Notes: generated by a model from the letters alone, not told the origin. Counted from the stretch's first letter, positions 51,924 through 61,789 are shown. The stretch is DNA of 64,000 bases from UMGS1908 sp964432825 (GCA_964432825.1 CAYSOX010000001.1:95004-159003), one strand, 5' to 3'. Program-made: numbers and translations.

Positions 51924-53861
51924 ATGAAAAAGTATTTATTTAAAATTGCTGTAATTATCTGTGCTATAATTATGCCATTTTCAGTATTGCTTACAGGCTG
52001 TGACCAAGTTCCTACAAATCCAGAAAGTGGCAGTTCGACAGTTGGAACACCAACAAACCCAAATGGTGGCAGTTCGACAGTTGGAACACCAACAAACCCA
52101 GATGGTGGCAGTTCGACAGTTGAAACACCAACAAACCCAGATGGTGGCGGTTCAGAGGGTGAGACTCCTTCAACTCCAGCAACTGGAGATGATAGTAATG
52201 AGGACAATATTGTAGAGAGTTCGGTTGTGGGTGATTTGAACAATGATGGTGTGGTAACTGAAATGGATTTAAATGTATTGAATTCGTTTCTAAATGACAC
52301 TATTTCATTATCTGCTCAGAAGTTAAAAAATGCTGATGCTAATGGTGATAAAAGCATAAATGAAAAGGATTACACCATTTTATTCTATTACATTAAGTGC
52401 GGTGATGAGGGGTTTGTACTTCCATATAATGATGCATTATATGGAGATATCAACTTAGATGGTTTAGTTAATGCTGAAGATTACAAAATGCTAAATAAAT
52501 TTTTACCACTTAAAGATGAGGATACCGAGCGTGCTTTTGTTGAGGGTAATGATTTATCAATAAAGCAACTAATAAATGCCGATGTCAATTTAAGTGGCAA
52601 GGTAAACAAAAAGGATTATTCTATTTTAAAACTATATGTAGATAAGTATAATCACGAAGTTGATTCGGCTGTTGGTCTTCCATACACTTCGGCTAGTTGG
52701 GGTGATGTTAATTTGAGCGGAAGTACAGATGTTTTGGATGTATTTTTATTTAGACAAAGCGTGGAAGAAGATGTAACAGTTATTGATTCTCTAGCAAAGT
52801 ACATCAATGCTGATGTAAATTTTGATGGCGTGGTGGATGTTGAAGATTATAACTTTTTATTAGAAAACAATTCAAGTGAAAGCATAAATCAAAAATTTGT
52901 TTTATTAAGTAACCTTTACTCAATTTTAAAGTCTGGAAACCAATCGTTTAGTGTTGCAACACAAGTAAATGGGGATGGTGTGACAAATGTTATTAAATCG
53001 TCTTATGATGCAATTTCAAAAGTCGGTTTCTATGGCAACAACAAGGTTTCAATGAGCGAAAATGTTCACTACTTAAACATTGGTTCAGAATTGACTTATA
53101 GTGGAACAGTTGATGATAAGTATGCGTTATATATGGCTCTTTATGGAAGAAATAATGGAGGAGTTTCTTCTTTATCTGCAAGCCCTATAACCATTGCGGA
53201 GATGTTAGATTATTTAGTTTACGATTCATATGAGGATTTTATCGATAATCTATATGCAAAATTTACTTATATGTATGATGATGATTTTTCTGAAATTATG
53301 AGTATGTCGCTATCTATATCTCAAATTTCGGTTGCAACCGATGATGGAAGTGAAAAACAATATAAATTTGAGTTTGTGGTTGAACAAGATTTTGGCGAGG
53401 GTAATATTGAAAAAACTTTAATGCGTATATGCTTTAATAATGACAAAATATTAGAAGCGGGGGCATTTATTTCATACTCAGAAGAGGAATATAATTATAG
53501 TTTTCAGTATGAAGTAGAATATTCATTTGATAGAATAACATACAATGAGTTAATCGCTGAATTTGGAGACTTAAGTAAAGCACATAAAGTGACTTATTGC
53601 ATAACATGGAATTCTGATGGAATGCTTGGTTTGACTGGTGAACGTAAAGAGTTTGAGGTTGGGGCAAACTTATATGAAGAGGTTCAAGAAATAGTGGACA
53701 ATTCTTCCGTTGCTCAAATACAAGGAAAAGTCGTTGATAAAATATATTTAATATGTTCAGATGGGCCTAACCAAGAAATATCAAAAGATTATATTGCTCA
53801 ATTACAAGACGAAGTGTTGTCAAACAATTCAATAATAGTTGTATTAAAAGATGCCGAATAA
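51924..53861 (+). CDS. Lipoprotein with three dockerin-like modules
   Basis: A 645-residue lipoprotein: signal and lipobox 'SVLLTGCDQ' (Cys26), then a linker of three 13-residue repeats (GGSSTVGTPTNP-N/D). Three dockerin-type regions with paired Ca2+ loops follow: 'GDLNNDGVVTEMDLNVLNSF' with 'ADANGDKSINEKDYTILFYY'; 'GDINLDGLVNAEDYKMLNKF' with 'ADVNLSGKVNKKDYSILKLY'; 'GDVNLSGSTDVLDVFLFRQS' with 'ADVNFDGVVDVEDYNFLLEN'. Residues ~310-645 form an unrecognised beta-rich domain. Dockerins bind cohesins; three on one membrane lipoprotein suggests a surface docking platform. No cohesin in the window. Confidence 0.8.
   Translation: MKKYLFKIAVIICAIIMPFSVLLTGCDQVPTNPESGSSTVGTPTNPNGGSSTVGTPTNPDGGSSTVETPTNPDGGGSEGETPSTPATGDDSNEDNIVESSVVGDLNNDGVVTEMDLNVLNSFLNDTISLSAQKLKNADANGDKSINEKDYTILFYYIKCGDEGFVLPYNDALYGDINLDGLVNAEDYKMLNKFLPLKDEDTERAFVEGNDLSIKQLINADVNLSGKVNKKDYSILKLYVDKYNHEVDSAVGLPYTSASWGDVNLSGSTDVLDVFLFRQSVEEDVTVIDSLAKYINADVNFDGVVDVEDYNFLLENNSSESINQKFVLLSNLYSILKSGNQSFSVATQVNGDGVTNVIKSSYDAISKVGFYGNNKVSMSENVHYLNIGSELTYSGTVDDKYALYMALYGRNNGGVSSLSASPITIAEMLDYLVYDSYEDFIDNLYAKFTYMYDDDFSEIMSMSLSISQISVATDDGSEKQYKFEFVVEQDFGEGNIEKTLMRICFNNDKILEAGAFISYSEEEYNYSFQYEVEYSFDRITYNELIAEFGDLSKAHKVTYCITWNSDGMLGLTGERKEFEVGANLYEEVQEIVDNSSVAQIQGKVVDKIYLICSDGPNQEISKDYIAQLQDEVLSNNSIIVVLKDAE
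52029..52145 (+). repeat. Three 39-bp tandem repeats in the lipoprotein linker
   Basis: Units at 52029, 52068 and 52107 are nearly identical at DNA level, so recently expanded. They encode the 13-residue Gly/Ser/Thr/Pro linker unit. Confidence 0.9.
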
Positions 53862-53890
53862 TTTTAAAAAATTAAACAAATTTAATATTA

Positions 53891-53943
53891 AAATAAGCCT
53901 TATAACAAAAATTTTGCTTTGGTTATAGGGTTTATTTTTTATT
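53891..53943 (+). terminator. Terminator after the dockerin lipoprotein
   Basis: AAAATAAGCCTTATAAC pairs with GGTTATAGGGTTTATTTTT (G-T pairs) around a ~14-nt loop. Remainder of 53862-54149 shows nothing else. Confidence 0.7.
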
Positions 53944-54149
53944 GATAAAGTGTTTTTGTGGTGAAAAGCAGTGTAAAAATTCAACTGCTATTTTTGTTTT
54001 AAATTTTTAAATGATGTTATTTTTTTATCTTGTTATATTGAGGTTGAAAATAAGTTGAATTAGGGCAAAGGTCGAAATTGTGTTGGAGGTGATTGGAACT
54101 TTTTGTTGATGTTAAAAATTAACTTTTTGTCGGATGGGAGAGGGTAAGG

Positions 54150-55253
54150 TTATTTCTCAATTTGGACTTTGAGGGGCGGGTTTGATTTTGCTGTTTTTTG
54201 TTTGGAGTTTATTAGTGCATTTTTATTTTGAGGGTGGGCAAGTGTTGGTAAATTTTTTATCCCTAAAACCAAAAGGGTTAGGGTAAGTGCGGTTCCGATA
54301 ATTCCGGTTATTGGGTAAAGTTTTTCTACAATATTTGAAAAACCTAGTCTTGAAATTAAAAATGCAACAATAAATACGGCTAGTAAAATGAGGTTGTCAC
54401 ATTTTTTAACTTTGCTTTTTATTAGGGAGTGTACAACAAAGCCGTCGGATACAATGGTTGTTATTATTGCGACTGCAAGGGTTACAATTGCGAGTAAAAT
54501 GAAGTTCGGAGCGAAGTCTAAAATAAAAATAATTAACGGAAGTTCGCTGTTAATAGTTGAGTTGTTTACATTTAAAATGGTAAAGCAAAAACACAAAAGG
54601 AGTGCGGTAAGCAAAGAACTTGAAATGATGGCAGTCCAAATTTTTTCTTTTTTAGATTGTTTATTTGAAAATTCTAGTGCAATAGGCAATACGCTAAAAA
54701 GATTCATTCCAATATATAAAGGTAGTGAAAGTGTTCTGAAAATTGGTTCGCAATTAGTTGTTGTAAGATTTAAATTTGGTGCGGTTTTATATCCTAAAAA
54801 TCCAAAAATTGCTATTGATATTACAATAATTGGCACTAAAATAAGATTGGTTGTGGTTAAGCCATTAAGCCCGCTGATTATTATCAAAAATATTAAAATT
54901 AGGCTAATATAATAAGGAGTGGCGTTAATAAAAAGCATATCAAATATTGCACGAAGCCCCGCCATCATGGCAACAATTGAAATAAATTCAGATATTAAAA
55001 TGCAAACATTTATACATTTATGCAAAAGTGGGGAAATGAGTTTGTAGGAAAGGTTTGAAAAATAAATTGTTCCAATACAAAAGCAAAATCCAAATATTAT
55101 ACAAGCAATATATGTAAAGTTCCCGTATACGCCCAAAAAAGTGGAGGCTTCTTTGCCACTGGCAAATCCCGCCCCTATAATTGTTCCAACAATAGTAAAG
55201 GAGATTTTTAAAATGGTTACAAAAGAGTGGGGAAAATTTGCTGTTTTTTTCAT
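54150..55253 (-). CDS. YkvI-like membrane transporter
   Basis: A 367-residue protein with ~10 TM helices. 'TIVGTIIGAGFASGKEASTF' (residues ~18-37) is the broken-helix-1 signature of YkvI/LeuT-fold-type transporters. 'SVLPIALEFSNKQSKKEK' lies between helices. Substrate probably an amino acid or related solute, by family resemblance only. ATG 55253 lacks a strong ribosome site. The basic tail at the C-terminus (~30 residues) is cytoplasmic. Confidence 0.8.
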   Translation of the reverse strand: MKKTANFPHSFVTILKISFTIVGTIIGAGFASGKEASTFLGVYGNFTYIACIIFGFCFCIGTIYFSNLSYKLISPLLHKCINVCILISEFISIVAMMAGLRAIFDMLFINATPYYISLILIFLIIISGLNGLTTTNLILVPIIVISIAIFGFLGYKTAPNLNLTTTNCEPIFRTLSLPLYIGMNLFSVLPIALEFSNKQSKKEKIWTAIISSSLLTALLLCFCFTILNVNNSTINSELPLIIFILDFAPNFILLAIVTLAVAIITTIVSDGFVVHSLIKSKVKKCDNLILLAVFIVAFLISRLGFSNIVEKLYPITGIIGTALTLTLLVLGIKNLPTLAHPQNKNALINSKQKTAKSNPPLKVQIEK

Positions 55254-55372
55254 TACTAAATGTGTATGAAAATATGTGAAAAATTATGAGAAAACCCGCC
55301 TAAAATTAATTGACTTAAAGGGGATAAATTTATTATACTATAGTAAAATAATCGTGTAAATTAGAGGTGTAA

Positions 55373-56155
55373 ATGGTGGAAGAAAATAAAGTTTTGCCTG
55401 AAGAAGAAATTGGGGCGGTTGAAGAATCTAAGTTTGATTTTGATGTTTATTATGCGGAAGCGTGGAGCAGACGTCAAGGTGGTTTTTCTTTTGGGCTTGC
55501 AAATAATTTAATTAGATATTTAAATAGATATCATATATATGTAAAGAGTGTTTTGGATGTTTGCTCTGGTTCGGGTGAGTTTGTGTCTATTATGCGAAAT
55601 GTGTGCCAAGATTGTATGGGGGTAGACAATGCCGATGGATATATAAACTATGTAACCACAAAGTTTAATGATATTGATTTTAAAAAGGTTGATTATTTGT
55701 ATGATTTCAAATTAAAAAGGAAATTCGACCTTATTAGTTGCAACCACGACACGATAAACCTTTTTATAAAGTGGAGTGAGTGGCAAAAGTTTTTTGAAAC
55801 TTGTTATTCACATTTGGTTAAAAATGGAATTTTGATGTTTGATTTTTACACCAAAAAGAAATTGGATGGATGGACGGAGTTAATTTTTGAGCAAGGCGAA
55901 GGGATTGACTATGTTTCAGATGTAAAGCAAAATAATGGTTATTGCGTTTTGAATGAGACCTATTATTTAAAAGAAACAAATGCATTGGTTCGAAAAACTG
56001 GCGATATAATGGTTGAAGCGTGGTTTGATACGGAAAATATTCTTTCAGCATTAAAACAAGCAGGTTTTAAAAGTGTGGAAGTTGTGGATTATGAATTAAA
56101 CAAGGTAGAAGATTATTCAAATATGGATAGAATTCATATACTTGCAAGGAGGTAG
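55373..56155 (+). CDS. Class I SAM-dependent methyltransferase
   Basis: A 260-residue methyltransferase. Motif I 'SVLDVCSGSGEFVSIMRN' (residues ~61-78), motif II 'GVDNADGYINY', 'FDLISCNHDTINLF' (motif IV) and 'LKQAGFKSVEVVDYEL' (C-terminal strand) form the Rossmann fold. RBS TAGAGGTG; a TTGACT...TATACT pair lies ~60 bp upstream. Pyruvate kinase starts seven bases after the stop, so the two are probably co-transcribed. Acceptor unknown. Confidence 0.85.
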   Translation: MVEENKVLPEEEIGAVEESKFDFDVYYAEAWSRRQGGFSFGLANNLIRYLNRYHIYVKSVLDVCSGSGEFVSIMRNVCQDCMGVDNADGYINYVTTKFNDIDFKKVDYLYDFKLKRKFDLISCNHDTINLFIKWSEWQKFFETCYSHLVKNGILMFDFYTKKKLDGWTELIFEQGEGIDYVSDVKQNNGYCVLNETYYLKETNALVRKTGDIMVEAWFDTENILSALKQAGFKSVEVVDYELNKVEDYSNMDRIHILARR

Positions 56156-56161
56156 TAGAAT

Positions 56162-57574
56162 ATGAAGAAGAGTAAAATTGTATGCACATTGGGTCCATCA
56201 TCAAACGACCCTAGTATGATAAAACAAATGATTGAAGCGGGAATGAATGTTGCAAGGCTTAACTTGTCGCACGGAACTCATGAGTCGCACACCGATTTGA
56301 TTAATATGGTTAAAGTTCAGCGAGAAAAGTTAAATAAGCCCGTTGCTATAATGCTTGATTTAAAAGGCCCAGAAATCCGTATAAAGTCTTTTGAAAATGG
56401 GTTTATAAATCTTGAGGCTGGTCAAATTTTTACCTTAACAACGGGTGATATTGTTGGAAACCAAAATATGGTAAGCGTAACCTATAAGGATTTACCAAAG
56501 GTTTTGTCTGCGGGTGATAAAATTTTATTAAACGATGGGTTTAGTGAACTCGAAGTTGTTAGTGTAAATAATTATGATATCATAACTAAAGTTATTGAGG
56601 GTGGAAAACTTTCAAATAATAAAAGCATAAATCTTCCAAGTGTTAATATTGATATGCCATTTTTAAATAAAGTTGATAAGGACGATTTGGCTTTTGGTGT
56701 TCAGCAAGATGTTGATTACATTGCACTTTCTTTTGTTAGAACAGCAGATGATGTTAAAGAGGCTAAAAAATATATTAGGAGTTTGGGTGGAAATGCCGAA
56801 CAAATAAAGATTATTAGCAAGATTGAAAATCAACAAGGTGTTGATAATATTAATTCCATCATTGCTGAAAGTGATGGTGTGATGGTTGCGCGTGGGGATT
56901 TGGGCGTAGAGGTTGATTTTAAATTGATTCCAATATACCAAAAAGCAATTGTAGATAAATGTTTAAAGGCTGGAAAAATTGTTATAATTGCAACTCAAAT
57001 GCTTGAAAGTATGGTGGAAAATAGTAGGCCGACAAGAGCCGAACTTACCGATATGGCAAATGCTGTGTTGGATGGTGCTAGTGCTTTGATGCTGAGTGGT
57101 GAAACGGCAAATGGAAAACATGTTATAAAGTGTATTGAAACTATGCGTGATGTTATAGAAACTTGTGAGAAAAACTTTATTGTAAAGACACAGTCGGCGG
57201 AGATAGAAACCTTTCCTGAGGTGTCAAAAAGTATTGCGTATGCTTGTAAATCGCTTTCTTATAAGGTTAATACCGATGCAATAGTTGTTGTTTCAAAAAC
57301 CGGTAAGTCGGTTTTGGATGTTGCAAGTTTTAGACCGGGTTGTCCAATTATTGCGTGTACAACAAATGAAAAGGTTTATCAACAACTTTCACTTTGCTGG
57401 GGTGCAGTTCCTGTTTTGATGGATGAATATGATTCAACAGATGCATTGTTGACGGCGGGTCAAAAATGTGCATTGAATACCGGTATTGTTAAAAAGGGTG
57501 ACACGGTAATTCAAACACTCGGAGTTCCTTTGGGGATTGCTCCAACCAATCTATTAAAAATTGAAACATTATAA
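56162..57574 (+). CDS. pyk: Pyruvate kinase
   Basis: A 470-residue pyruvate kinase, converting PEP and ADP to pyruvate and ATP in glycolysis. 'MKKSKIVCTLGPSSNDPSMI', 'ARLNLSHGTHESH', 'ISKIENQQGV' (active-site Lys and Glu), 'VMVARGDLGVEV' and 'IATQMLESMVENSRPTRAEL' are all intact. It ends at the standard C-terminal domain and lacks the extra PEP-utiliser domain of Bacillus enzymes. Ribosome site AAGGAGG. Confidence 0.97.
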   Translation: MKKSKIVCTLGPSSNDPSMIKQMIEAGMNVARLNLSHGTHESHTDLINMVKVQREKLNKPVAIMLDLKGPEIRIKSFENGFINLEAGQIFTLTTGDIVGNQNMVSVTYKDLPKVLSAGDKILLNDGFSELEVVSVNNYDIITKVIEGGKLSNNKSINLPSVNIDMPFLNKVDKDDLAFGVQQDVDYIALSFVRTADDVKEAKKYIRSLGGNAEQIKIISKIENQQGVDNINSIIAESDGVMVARGDLGVEVDFKLIPIYQKAIVDKCLKAGKIVIIATQMLESMVENSRPTRAELTDMANAVLDGASALMLSGETANGKHVIKCIETMRDVIETCEKNFIVKTQSAEIETFPEVSKSIAYACKSLSYKVNTDAIVVVSKTGKSVLDVASFRPGCPIIACTTNEKVYQQLSLCWGAVPVLMDEYDSTDALLTAGQKCALNTGIVKKGDTVIQTLGVPLGIAPTNLLKIETL

Positions 57575-57616
57575 AAACTAAAAATCAAAATTTAGATTTT
57601 ATTAATTGATATACTA

Positions 57617-57645
57617 TTGACAAGATAAAATTAATTTGATATACT
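57617..57645 (+). promoter_or_regulatory. Promoter of the tyrS T-box transcript
   Basis: TTGACA (57617-57622), 17-bp spacer, TATACT (57640-57645). Confidence 0.7.
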
Positions 57646-57652
57646 TCAAATA

Positions 57653-57892
57653 TATAAACTATTTCGGCGAATCTATTTTAGTAGAAACTTTGTTTGTTTT
57701 CAGAGAGCAGTCGGGCGGTGTGAGGCTGTAGCAAAAAGGATTTTGAATTACACATAGAGGAGAAGTAGTCGCTACGCTAATTGGTGTTTAAATTAGCATA
57801 AGGCTAGAATTTTCTAGTAAATTAAGGTGGTACCACGGAGTCTTTGCATTCTTCGTCCTTAAATTAAGGATAAAGATGCAAGGACTTTTTTA
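57653..57892 (+). promoter_or_regulatory. T-box leader of tyrS
   Basis: T-box AAGGTGGTACCACGG at 57824-57838, followed by terminator arms TCTTTGCATTCTTCGTCCTT and AAGGATAAAGATGCAAGGAC, then T6. The stem I region starts near 57655; 'GAATTACACATAG' at ~57745 contains TAC, the expected tyrosine specifier. Read-through depends on uncharged tRNA-Tyr. Confidence 0.9.
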
Positions 57893-57907
57893 AAAGGAGA
57901 AAATATT

Positions 57908-59143
57908 ATGACAGACAAAAATTTATTTAATTTGTTAAAAGAAAGAGGGCTTTTGTATCAATGTACAGATGAAAAGAAATTAAAAGAAATGCTTGAAAGT
58001 GGTGCACCTATAACCGTTTATGAAGGGTCGGACCCAACGGCGGATAGTTTGCATATTGGCCATTGTGTGCCATATTGTATTTTGAGAAGATTTCAACAAG
58101 CAGGACATAAAGTAATTTTGCTTTTAGGTGGTGCAACTGGTAGTATTGGTGACCCATCGGGTAAAAACGAAATGCGAAAAATTATGTCAAAAGAAACTAT
58201 TTCAAATAATATTGAGCAAATCAAAAGGACTTTGAAAGTGTTTTTAAATTTTGAAGGCGAGAACCCTGCAATTATTGTAAATAATGATGATTGGTTTTCT
58301 AAAATGAATTATGTTGATTTTATGAGAGAAATAGGTGTTCATTTTAATATCAATAAAATGCTTTCAAATGAAATTTATGCAAATCGAATAAAAGAAGGTG
58401 GACTTACACTGTTTGAACTTGGGTATATGCCAATGCAAGCGTATGATTTTGTGCATTTAAATAAAGAATACGGTTGCACTCTTCAATATGGTGGTGGTGA
58501 CCAATGGGGTAATATTGTAGCGGGTGTCGAACTACAAAGAAAATTAAATTTCTTGAATGGAACAAATGTTGAACTTGTGGGTGCAACAAATCCGCTATTA
58601 TTAACACCAGAGGGCAAAAAAATGGGTAAAACGGAAAATGGTGCAATCTGGATTGATAGAGATAAAATTACAGCATATGAGTTTTATCAAGGTGTTTACC
58701 AAACTCCGGACGCTTGCGTTGAGATGATGTTTGCTTTGTTTACAGATAAGCCAATGGGCGAAATTCGAGAACTTATAGCAAGTGATATTGTTCACGCAAA
58801 GAAGGTTTTGAGTTATGAAATCACAAAGTTTGTTCGCGGTGAGGAAGATGCAATCTTGGCACAAAGGACGGCAGAAGAGGTTTTTAATGGAAGTGGTGTA
58901 AGTGAAAATATGCCAACCGTAGAGTTAAAAAGGGCTGACTTTGGTGAAGGTGTGAGAATTTGTGAATTGCTTGAAATGGCTAAAATTTGTGCATCACGAG
59001 GTGAGGCTAGAAGACTTGTTGAGCAGGGCGGAATTAGTTTGGATGGTGAAAAGGTGAGCGATTCAAAACTTTTGGTTTTACCTAAGGATGAAATGGTGGT
59101 AAAGAAAGGTAAAAAGATTTTCGTAAAAATAGTATTAGTTTAG
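57908..59143 (+). CDS. tyrS: Tyrosyl-tRNA synthetase
   Basis: A 411-residue class I synthetase. HIGH motif 'SLHIGHCVP' (~residue 50), tyrosine-binding 'LFELGYMPMQAYDF', 'QYGGGDQWGN' and the KMSKS equivalent 'GKKMGKTENGAIW' are present. A C-terminal S4 RNA-binding domain ('EARRLVEQGGISLDGEKV') ends it. The KFGKT-like signature places it with the TyrS type in which KMSKS reads KMGKT. T-box regulated. Confidence 0.97.
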   Translation: MTDKNLFNLLKERGLLYQCTDEKKLKEMLESGAPITVYEGSDPTADSLHIGHCVPYCILRRFQQAGHKVILLLGGATGSIGDPSGKNEMRKIMSKETISNNIEQIKRTLKVFLNFEGENPAIIVNNDDWFSKMNYVDFMREIGVHFNINKMLSNEIYANRIKEGGLTLFELGYMPMQAYDFVHLNKEYGCTLQYGGGDQWGNIVAGVELQRKLNFLNGTNVELVGATNPLLLTPEGKKMGKTENGAIWIDRDKITAYEFYQGVYQTPDACVEMMFALFTDKPMGEIRELIASDIVHAKKVLSYEITKFVRGEEDAILAQRTAEEVFNGSGVSENMPTVELKRADFGEGVRICELLEMAKICASRGEARRLVEQGGISLDGEKVSDSKLLVLPKDEMVVKKGKKIFVKIVLV

Positions 59144-59148
59144 AAAAT

Positions 59149-59186
59149 AGTGAAGCAACTTAAAATTGGTTGCTTCATTTTTTTAC
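59149..59186 (+). terminator. Terminator of tyrS
   Basis: TGAAGCAAC-TTAAAATT-GGTTGCTTCATTTTTTT, strong 8-9-bp stem with T7. Confidence 0.85.
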
Positions 59187-59309
59187 GTTAAAAACATTGG
59201 TGGGATATTTTATTTTATGGAAGAATTTCTAAGAATTTTAAATAAATAAAATGCAAATTTGTAAACTTTTAGCACGTATTAACATAGGTTGATTATAGAG
59301 GTAAAAATT

Positions 59310-60410
59310 ATGTCTGACCCATTTTCGTATTCCAGATTTATAGTGTCTCCACAGGCGATATTGCATAACATAAAACAGGCAAAAAAGTGTCTGCCTGACA
59401 AAACTAAAATTATTGCAATGGTAAAAGCGGATGCGTATTCGGTGGGTGTTGAAGTGGTTGCACCTATAATAAAAAATTCGGTTGATGCCTTTGCGGTTGC
59501 AAATTTGGAAGAGGGAATTAAACTTAGAGGGCTTGGAATTGTTAACGAAATTTTTGTAATGGCACCAATAAATTTGGAGTTTTTATCGGTCTATTCGTAT
59601 TATAATTTAACCCCTACAATCACCTCATTTTTGGAGTTGAATAAACTGTCGAGCGAGACAAAAATGCCGATAAAGGTGCAAATTAAGGTCGATAGTGGCT
59701 TAACGCGATTTGGAATCTCTAAAATTTCCGAATTTCGAAGGGTTTTAGCGAAGATAAAATCCAATAAAAAAATTATGCTTTTAGGGGTATTTTCGCACCT
59801 TGCGACTAAACAAGAAAATGTAAAATTTATATATAAGCAAAAACGACGATTTGAAAAATTTGTAAATATTGCAAAGCTGTCTTTTGGTGAAAATTTGTAT
59901 TATCATCTTGCAAACTCAAATGCGGTGTTTAATCATGCGGGGCTAGGGTTTAATGCTGTTCGAATGGGTTATGGGCTTTTTGGAATGGATAAAATTTTAA
60001 ACAAAAAACTAAAACCATTTTTAGAAATTAAATCAAATGTTGTTTCAATAAAAATGCTTAGAAAAAACATTAGTATTGGTTATGACCGAACTTTTGTTAC
60101 AAGTTGTAATATGAAAATTGGAATTGTACCACTAGGGTATGCCGATGGTGTGGATAGAAGACTTTCAAACAAGGGCTATGTTTTAATTGATGGTCAACGG
60201 GCAAATATTGTCGGACGCGTTTCTATGGATTCTTTTATGGTGGATATAACTGATATAAAAGATGTTAAGATTGGAAGCGTGGTTACAATAGTTGGAAAAA
60301 GTGAGTTTGAAAAAATAACTTTATTGGAAATTGCAAATTTGTGTAATGCAAGTCCGTACGAAATTTTGGTTAAGTTTTCAAATAAGCGAATGAAAATTGA
60401 ATATAATTAA
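59310..60410 (+). CDS. alr: Alanine racemase
   Basis: ATG 59310 (AGAGGTAAAAATT upstream) is preferred over the in-frame TTG 59289. The 366-residue PLP enzyme makes D-alanine for cell wall. PLP-Lys lies in 'IIAMVKADAYSVGVE' (~residue 38); the catalytic Tyr region is 'ISIGYDRTFVT' and 'GRVSMDSFMVDIT' closes the site. 'YSVG' replaces the usual YGHG, and DRTF the usual GRTF, so it is a somewhat divergent member. Confidence 0.9.
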   Translation: MSDPFSYSRFIVSPQAILHNIKQAKKCLPDKTKIIAMVKADAYSVGVEVVAPIIKNSVDAFAVANLEEGIKLRGLGIVNEIFVMAPINLEFLSVYSYYNLTPTITSFLELNKLSSETKMPIKVQIKVDSGLTRFGISKISEFRRVLAKIKSNKKIMLLGVFSHLATKQENVKFIYKQKRRFEKFVNIAKLSFGENLYYHLANSNAVFNHAGLGFNAVRMGYGLFGMDKILNKKLKPFLEIKSNVVSIKMLRKNISIGYDRTFVTSCNMKIGIVPLGYADGVDRRLSNKGYVLIDGQRANIVGRVSMDSFMVDITDIKDVKIGSVVTIVGKSEFEKITLLEIANLCNASPYEILVKFSNKRMKIEYN

Positions 60411-60594
60411 TTGTTCTAATTCGTTCAAATGAAGAGAAGTGTATTGTTAGAGTAAAGTTGCATCACATATTATAATGGTTGCAAAATTTAAATAAAGGTG
60501 ATATAATAATGCTAAACTATTTCAAATTTTAAATAGACTTGAGTTGGTAATTTTATTAGGTTGTTTTGTCAATTTAAGTTTGGGAATATCTAAA

Positions 60595-61506
60595 ATGGAA
60601 AAGAGAAGTTTAGTATTAATTATAAATCCTAATTCTGGAAAAAAACGCGCATCAAAACTTACGCCGAAAATAGTTCGTGCATTTGAAGATGCGGGCTTTT
60701 CTGTTTCTTTAAAAACTACAAAAAAACGAGGGGATGCTGAGGAATTTGCAAAAGATGCGAGTGGGGAATCGTTAGTTGTTTGCGTTGGTGGTGACGGAAC
60801 TTTACACGAAACTTTAAATGGTATAATAAAAGGTGGCAAGGGCTCAACTCTTGGCTATATACCAATGGGCTCGGTAAATGATTATGCTATGTCGGTTGGA
60901 ATTCCAAAAAATTACAAAAAAGCGATTAGGTGCATAGTTGAAGGTACCGAACAATTTGTCGATGTGTGCAAATTTAACGATGAGTATTTTTCGTATATTT
61001 CGGCAGCGGGACTTTTTACAAAGTGTTCATATTCTACCAGTCAAAAATTGAAAAACAAGATAGGCAAACTTGCTTACATATTGTTTGGTATGCGAGAACT
61101 TTTTGAATGCCGAAAAATGAAATTGCGATTTGATGTTGATGGCGTTGAGGTTGAAGATGATTTTTTGATTGTTGCTGTGACAAATACTCATTCGGTTGGG
61201 GGAATTGTTAAGTTCAACAGTGGTTTTGTGAAATTGAATGACGGATTGATGGAATTGATGCTTTTAAGGTATCCAAAACACTTTTTTCAACTTGCAAAAG
61301 CAGTTAGAATTTTTAAAAAGAAAAATTGGAATTCGGATATTATGCAATTTGTTCATGCAAAAAATGTTAGAATTTATGACAGAAACAAAGTTATGTGGTC
61401 GCTAGATGGTGAAGCATTTTCGGGTGAATTTAGTGAAGATAATGTTACCAATATTTCAGTTGTTCCTAGTGCAATAAAAATTAGAGTAAAAAATAAAATT
61501 GATTAA
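60595..61506 (+). CDS. Diacylglycerol kinase family lipid kinase (YegS/DgkB-like)
   Basis: ATG 60595 is chosen because the family starts just before 'LVLIINPNSGKKRASKL'; the open frame begins further up at TTG 60544. The 303-residue protein has 'VVCVGGDGTLHETLNGI' (GGDGT nucleotide-binding loop), 'LGYIPMGSVNDYAMSVGIP' (usually GTxNDfA) and C-terminal 'VMWSLDGEAF' (DGE, usually ADGE). It phosphorylates diacylglycerol or another membrane lipid. Confidence 0.88.
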   Translation: MEKRSLVLIINPNSGKKRASKLTPKIVRAFEDAGFSVSLKTTKKRGDAEEFAKDASGESLVVCVGGDGTLHETLNGIIKGGKGSTLGYIPMGSVNDYAMSVGIPKNYKKAIRCIVEGTEQFVDVCKFNDEYFSYISAAGLFTKCSYSTSQKLKNKIGKLAYILFGMRELFECRKMKLRFDVDGVEVEDDFLIVAVTNTHSVGGIVKFNSGFVKLNDGLMELMLLRYPKHFFQLAKAVRIFKKKNWNSDIMQFVHAKNVRIYDRNKVMWSLDGEAFSGEFSEDNVTNISVVPSAIKIRVKNKID

Positions 61507-61607
61507 CATATTAAAAAATAATATATTATTAGTTTCATATTGATATATGGTTTAATAGAGGGAAAATTTAATTTAATAAAATTTTTAATAAATTTTTAAA
61601 AAAACAG

Positions 61608-61636
61608 TTGCAATTTATAAATATGTGTTGTATAAT
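61608..61636 (+). promoter_or_regulatory. Promoter of tRNA-Asn
   Basis: TTGCAA (61608-61613), 17-bp spacer, TATAAT (61631-61636). Confidence 0.7.
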
Positions 61637-61674
61637 TAAAAATGTTCTAAGGTAATTCTTAGAAAATTAAATAT

Positions 61675-61750
61675 TCCTCCTTAGCTCAGTCGGTAGAGCG
61701 CTCGACTGTTAATCGATAGGTCGTTGGTTCGAGTCCAACAGGGGGAGCCA
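61675..61750 (+). tRNA. tRNA-Asn (GTT anticodon)
   Basis: Acceptor TCCTCCT pairs with AGGGGGA; discriminator G and encoded CCA. D-arm TAGCTCAGTCGGTAGAGCG, anticodon loop CTGTTAA exposing GTT, T-arm GTTGGTTCGAGTCCAAC. Overall very like E. coli tRNA-Asn. Confidence 0.96.
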
Positions 61751-61752
61751 TT

Positions 61753-61789
61753 AAAAAACCAAATCTAATATAGATTTGGTTTTTTTTTA
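61753..61789 (+). terminator. Terminator of tRNA-Asn
   Basis: AAAAAACCAAATCTA-AT-ATAGATTTGGTTTTTTTT, perfect long stem. Confidence 0.9.

Noticed and set aside
54388..54912. 174-codon ORF opposite the YkvI-like gene
   Set aside because: Antisense shadow of a strongly predicted membrane protein; no ribosome site and no recognisable domain.
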